From contig CM043697.1 in the NCBI GenBank assembly GCA_023935145.1, positions 44,040,501-44,104,500 of the forward strand: a stretch of DNA of 64,000 bases, read 5' to 3'. This document shows positions 59,201-64,000 of the stretch, piece by piece; positions within the stretch are counted from its first letter, which is position 1; every line of letters starts with the position of its first letter. The notes below the pieces were generated by a model, which saw only the letters and a program-made list of their open reading frames with translations, was not told the DNA's origin and did no database searches. Position numbers and translations under genes: made by a program. Source of the stretch: Bretschneidera sinensis. Its lineage: Eukaryota; Streptophyta; Magnoliopsida; Brassicales; Akaniaceae.

Positions 59201-62200
59201 TCGTGGTACCTTAAATTATATTGAAAAATCTAGTCCTCATATAATGCATTGCTATGATTTCTTTATTGCATTGCAAAAATAATGGATGCTCCCTGATAAT
59301 GTTACGCTTATTATGTTAAAATAGCAATTCATATTTGTAAGTACTAGCCTTTCCATAAGTATCATCATCAAATATACAATTATAAATATAAGGCTGTTTC
59401 TTAAATGCTCTTATTTTAAGAAGAGGCTAAGAGAAAACAAAACCTCTATCAATTGCTAACAAAATCATACGCAATGACTTGAAGTTCCAACTTTTCACTA
59501 TTGTAGAAGCTGATATAATTGTTACAATCTGTATCTTACCTATCATTCTTCTGCTGTTGTTTGTTATCCCAAATAAATGTAGGTCAGCCGAAGCGGCATT
59601 TGCTTACCATTGGCTGGAGTACATTTGTGTCATCAAAGAAGCTTGTTGCTGGGGATGCATGCATTTTCCTCAGGTTCTCTCTCTCTCTCTCTCTTATGTG
59701 TAGTGTACTGAATGTTCTATTTGTAAGTTATCTGGGCACAAGTTGTGTTATATCAATGTTTATGCATGTATGTGCGGTGTATGTGTTTGTTTAATTCTCT
59801 ATAAAGCCATGTAGGTATAACTCATAATCTTTTGTCTAAAACATTGAGATTTACTAGAATTTTTGCAGTGTTAAGCTGTTTTAAGTTTTTATAGATATTC
59901 AGTGATTTGAACAAACAAACGTGCTAAAAAAATAACAACAATATAATAACTTCCTTTTTTCAGGGGAGAAAATGGGGAAGTTCGTGTTGGAGTTCGCCGT
60001 GCAATGAACCTACAGAAGAATGCATCAATATCCGTTATATCTGCTCACAGCATGCAACACGGTATACTTGCCAGTGCATTCCATGCTATTTCTACTGGAA
60101 CAATGTTTACTGTCTACTACCGTCCATGGTAAGTTTAATGCTTTTATGGACAGTAATGTTGAATGCCAAAATCAAGACTAGCAGATTGAATAGAGCACAC
60201 AGATATAACTTTGTTTTAAGCGACGAATTATTTGATGTATCTTTGCAGGACAAGTCCTTCTGATTTCATCATTCCCTTTGATCAATACATGAAGGCAGCT
60301 GAAACTGACTACCCTGTTGGAACGAGATTTAGAATGCAGTTTGAAGGCGACGAATGTGTAAAACAGAGGTACTTGAACCGATCTTTTGTACTAATTTGGT
60401 CTCTTATCTGTAACAATTAATTTCATTTTCTATTTATCGCATCATCTGGTACTGAATGCATATCACCATTTTGTTTAGAAGAATAACTTGAAATTTCAAG
60501 ATTATTGTGGCCTATTATGATTAAGTGCAATGACTGATGGAAAAAATTTGTTGCAATAATACATTATTTGGAATGTATTCCTTCTTTCTAGCTTCTTTGA
60601 ACTGAATGCAGTCATTATATAAACCAGAATAGCAGGTACTGTTGTCGGTACTGAAGTTGTTGACCATATTAGGTGGCCTGACTCAGAATGGAGATGCCTC
60701 AAAGTAAGAAACTCTTTTCAAGGATAACAGGAAATCTTAGCATTGAGATAGTACCTTTCTTGTTTTGACTGCCTTCTTCACTTCTAACCCTTCAGGTGAA
60801 ATGGGATGCCACATCAGATGCATTTGCCTGTCCAGATAGAGTTTGTCCTTGGAACATTGAGCCTACGGAATTGACAAACAAGAAGAATACTTCTGTTCTA
60901 CAGCGAAAAAAGAGGGTTTGCGCACGTGATCCACTGGTGCCTGGATTTTATGGCTTGGTCCAGGATGGTCAGTAATCCTGATTAAATTTGAAGAAAAATG
61001 GAAGATAGTTTCATATTAGTCTGTCTTTATAGTATCCATCTGAAGTTCTTTATTGTGACTGATCAAACTCTCTTTTCTCTGCCAGGCATGTTCCGAAGCT
61101 CAGTTGAGTATGCTCTTCAGAGTCATTCAGGGGTCTTGCAAGGTCAAGAAAGTGGGAACAGAAGCATCAATGAATCGGGAGCTTTAAAATCACCATTGTT
61201 GCCACATTTTGTTCCCCAAATGAATCCTGATTGGGCCCCCACACAATTGGGATTAAAAAATCAGCTGCATTTTCCAATGCATGACACATTTTATCAACTT
61301 CCCAGCAGCTCAGTTCTATTCTCTGGTGGAAATATTGCAAGTTTGATTCCAAATCACCGCCCCTCAACATTGACCTCCTATTTTGTCCATGACAATGCTG
61401 AAGCTGGCAGAAACTTTTCAGTTCCAAATGTCAACTCCTGCAATTCAATGTCTCAGGACTGGAGGGCTTTGGAACTGAAGGATAAATTTGAAGCTCCACT
61501 AAGTCAACCAAATAGTCTTGACAGATACATGCTTTTTGGAGTCAATTTGTTCAATAATTCACTGGAGCTCCCTTCACCACAAGTTGCCACTTCTAGCGAG
61601 TTTGAATCTCTTTCGTCTGTCACTCCAATATCTCACTCAGGCGTTTCTGAAACTATACAGGTACAAGAGCCATCAATGAGTACTGGCATCCTTTCAGAAA
61701 AGCAATGCAAGAACTGTTGTTCTGTCACTAATCGGAGTTGCACCAAGGTACCATTTTTCTTATATACTTACATGAGTTTAAAAATCAAGGAAGAACCATC
61801 GCTAATTAAACTACTTCCTTAAATTCTTTGGTTCTTGAGTAGTCCGAGGGGTAATTAAAGATGTGAAAAAATGGTTATTTTCTAAAATTTTTGGCTGTTT
61901 ACCTTTCTTTTTCTGTGTTACTGAGAACCAAATGGGGTGTATACAAAGTTCTTTCGATCTGATTACTGTTTAATCTCTTCGTAACTCAGTGCAATATTTG
62001 TCTGTGCTTTATAGTGAGAACAAGTATCAACATAGAAAAATTAATTAGGGCCCAAAAGTTATAAGTTGAATGAAAATTCATTGTGATTTATGAGCAAACA
62101 ATGACTTATTTATTTCATTTTTGGAACTCAGACTATGAATACATTGAGTTTATCACTTTCAAATGCTCGTACCAGTTTGAGAGTCATAATAATGTTTCTC

Positions 62201-62604
62201 TTCCAGGTGCTCAAGTATGGAACTGCTCTTGGAAGATCAGTTGATCTCACACGATTTGATGGGTACGAAGAACTTATTTGTGAGCTCGACTGGATGTTTG
62301 ACTTCAAAGGAAGCTTAATTGATGGGAGTAGTGAGTGGCATGTAGCCTACACAGATGATGAAGGGGACATGATGCTAATTGGAGATTATCCTTGGCAGTT
62401 AAGTGTCCAAACCCATATTTTGGTTTCTCAAAAAGAAATGTTCTTGGTTATTCTAGTGTTAACTTTCGCTAATGGACAAGCTGCACTAATTTGGTGATAT
62501 CTTGTTATACATGCAGGGAATTCCAGTACATGGTGCGAAGGATGTTAATATGCCCTAACGAAGACATTGACAAGCTGAACCGAAGCTTACTAAATTCAGG
62601 CTAA
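56262..62604 (+). CDS. ARF: Auxin response factor, class-B-like (14 exons, 710 aa)
   Basis: Nuclear transcription factor that binds auxin response elements. Exons: 56262-56322, 57144-57256, 58117-58212, 58373-58429, 58712-58867, 59121-59205, 59583-59673, 59964-60128, 60249-60368, 60628-60703, 60796-60967, 61086-61747, 62207-62397, 62517-62604; 2133 nt, all phases agree. B3 DNA-binding domain about 130-232 ([20 protein letters not shown] keeps the Arg, Pro, Arg contacts). ARF domain about 250-340 ([17 protein letters not shown]). The middle region (398-615) is Ser/Asn-rich rather than Gln-rich and holds SGVLQGQE and MLFGVNL (546-552), resembling repressor ARFs of the ARF1/ARF2 group. The C-terminal PB1 (615-705) keeps the basic Lys (CTKV) and acidic [16 protein letters not shown]. 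The protein stops soon after PB1, unlike ARF2. The exact orthologue is not assigned. Confidence 0.93.
57520..57935. mobile_element. Possible MITE in ARF intron 2
   Basis: A purine-rich left half (GGGAATTTAGGGAAATGAAA; TGTTTGGGATTTTTTAATTA) faces a pyrimidine-rich right half whose reverse complement reads similarly (TTTGGAGGGAAAGGAAAGGG). Imperfect inverted structure without a clear TSD; low-complexity sequence alone could mimic it. Confidence 0.35.
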
Positions 62605-63650
62605 ATCCAATCTCTTTTTTCAAGCTATGCAAATGCAGTTTCATGTTTCAGATAAAAATGTTTCAAATGTTGTTCTCAAGACCTTCCTCTTTTTTGTTGT
62701 TGGTTTTCTTTCTTTTTCCCTTTTTTAAAGTGAATCTGTAAAATGCTATACATATCGTACATGCAAGTGCAGCCATGGACATAATATAAATGCAACTATA
62801 TGTTCTTTGTAGAAAGGTAGTATCTTCAAATATTTGGGAGGTAGCAAAAGAAGAAAAGAAAGATAATTTGGTCTTTATAAGCAGTTTGAGTTTGTTGAGA
62901 ATTTCCTCTATGCATTGGTAAATTGATAAATTGACAATACAAATTATGATCAAATAATAGTTACTCCATTTGAGGGGCTTAGTTGTGATTTATTGATTTG
63001 TATTCTGAAATACAAGCACGTGATTAAACACAAAATTTACACGTGTATTTACAAATGATTCAGAGCATATGAAATGTATTTTTCTTTTAATTTAATATTT
63101 AAAAAATATGAAAATTAAAGAATTGTAATTCTTTCGTATTCCTATAAGTCATAATTTTTTAAATTGAGAGAATTAAAGACAGAAAGTGAAAATGATAAAA
63201 TATGAGACTGTCTATTTGTTTTCATTTTATCTTTTTATGAAAGGTATGTTATTTGCATTTTCTTTCTTTTTTTTATTTTTTTTCCATTTTCCTATTTGGA
63301 CAATTTCCTTCTGAATTTGATTCACTATTAAACACATTAAAAAAAAATCAACCATTCTTATTTTTTATATAATTATCTATTATTTTATTTTTCTTACCCA
63401 CAAAACGAAAAAAAAAAAAACAAAACAAATGAAGGTAAGGAGTAAAGACTGAAACATCGCCGTATGTCTTATTCAGGGTATCCGAAGCTCTTATCCAAAA
63501 TCATTGACAGAGGTCACAGAAACATGATCTCACCCGTCAGTTACCCAGTTTTCTCCCGCTTTTCCTTTCCCGCCATCGACGACTTTCCTCCAAATGTATC
63601 TGAGAAAATTAACAAAATCTGAGAAGGAAATTTCAAAAGTAGCATAGACA
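62605..63650. other. Between ARF and the next gene
   Basis: The ARF 3' UTR probably takes the first few hundred bases. The rest is AT-rich. About 63440-63650 is less AT-rich and is likely promoter and leader of the gene at 63651. Confidence 0.45.
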
Positions 63651-63956
63651 ATGAAGTACTTAGTTTCCTCTCTTGCAGCCACAACCATCCCAAACAGGAA
63701 CAATATCCTTTGCTCAATAACACAAGGCAGTCGCATAATCGGGACACCTGCCCTTAATTTCCCAGTCACCTCTCCATCAGTTCCCCCACTAAAAGGACCC
63801 CAACATTCACGCTCACCCACTATTCTAAAATCTCAGTCTGCTTCAAACCCACAAAGCAATGAACAAGAAGAAGAAGAAGAAGAAGAAGACCCAGAATTCC
63901 TAGTTCAAGACCTTAGGGTCCCAGACCACTGGTTGCTCCCTTCCAAGGCCTTGGAG
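63651..63956 (+). CDS. First exon of a probable plastid-targeted protein (partial)
   Basis: 102 codons from MKYLVSSLAATTIPNRNNIL to KALE, then a GT donor (GTATCA); the gene continues outside the window. The N-terminal 75 residues are rich in Ser, Thr and Pro with few acids, like a chloroplast transit peptide. An acidic run of eight or more Glu from a GAA/GAG microsatellite (about 63861-63890) follows, then FLVQDLRVPDHWLLPSKALE, which looks like the start of the mature protein. I do not recognise the family with confidence. An upstream start is not favoured. Confidence 0.65.
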
Positions 63957-64000
63957 GTATCATTTTCATAAAATCTGATTTGTTCATAGGTGATTTTTTA

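Noticed and set aside
61822..62206. ARF exon 12 extended past 61747 without splicing
   Set aside because: The frame stays open to 61822 but loses PB1. Splicing at 61748 and 62206 restores CTKV joined to [13 protein letters not shown], as in other ARFs.

Overview
The window is nuclear DNA of a flowering plant, most likely a eudicot. It has spliced genes with GT-AG introns, an AT-rich background, a chloroplast Deg protease gene, an auxin response factor gene, and dense LTR-retrotransposon and MITE content. I could not run any search, so the family calls rest on motifs and reading frames that I read by eye.

Layout. 1-2845: the 3' part of a decayed Ty1/copia element (integrase, RT, RNase H, PPT, start of the 3' LTR), then a 112-bp tandem duplication and two small MITEs. 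5348-20990, minus strand: DEGP2 (DEG2), the chloroplast protease Do-like 2, reconstructed as 21 exons giving 628 residues with an intact His-Asp-Ser triad. Its introns have taken in a Mutator-type MITE (9-bp TSD), a non-autonomous LTR element (5-bp TSD) and a copia gag remnant. 21995-35327: a small MITE, then a longer TIR element split by gypsy element A. 23635-35252: element A, with LTRs and TSD AGTAT. 37656-48854: element B, a related gypsy element with TSD CTAGT. 53880-54231: a frameshifted fragment of a heparan-alpha-glucosaminide N-acetyltransferase-like gene. 56262-62604: an intact class-B-like auxin response factor gene, 14 exons and 710 residues. 63651-63956: the first exon of a probable plastid-targeted protein that runs off the window.

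Elements A and B are the unusual part. Both are Tat-lineage Ty3/gypsy elements, recognised by a second RNase H domain after the usual one. Gag and pol are littered with stops. Between pol and the 3' LTR each carries: (1) a spliced gene on the opposite strand with a Transposase_28-like (PF04195) domain and a coiled-coil, behind its own TATA box; (2) an array of about 22-23 copies of a 48-bp unit, each unit an inverted repeat able to fold into a hairpin; (3) a second antisense TATA box followed by a short reading frame that looks like a shrunken duplicate of the first antisense gene. The same order in two diverged copies suggests an accessory module of this retrotransposon family rather than chance.

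The host genes do not form an operon and are unrelated in function: plastid protein quality control (DEGP2) and auxin-responsive transcription (ARF). The DNA between A and B, together with that just right of B, may hold a small minus-strand gene whose first intron received element B. That reading is weak.
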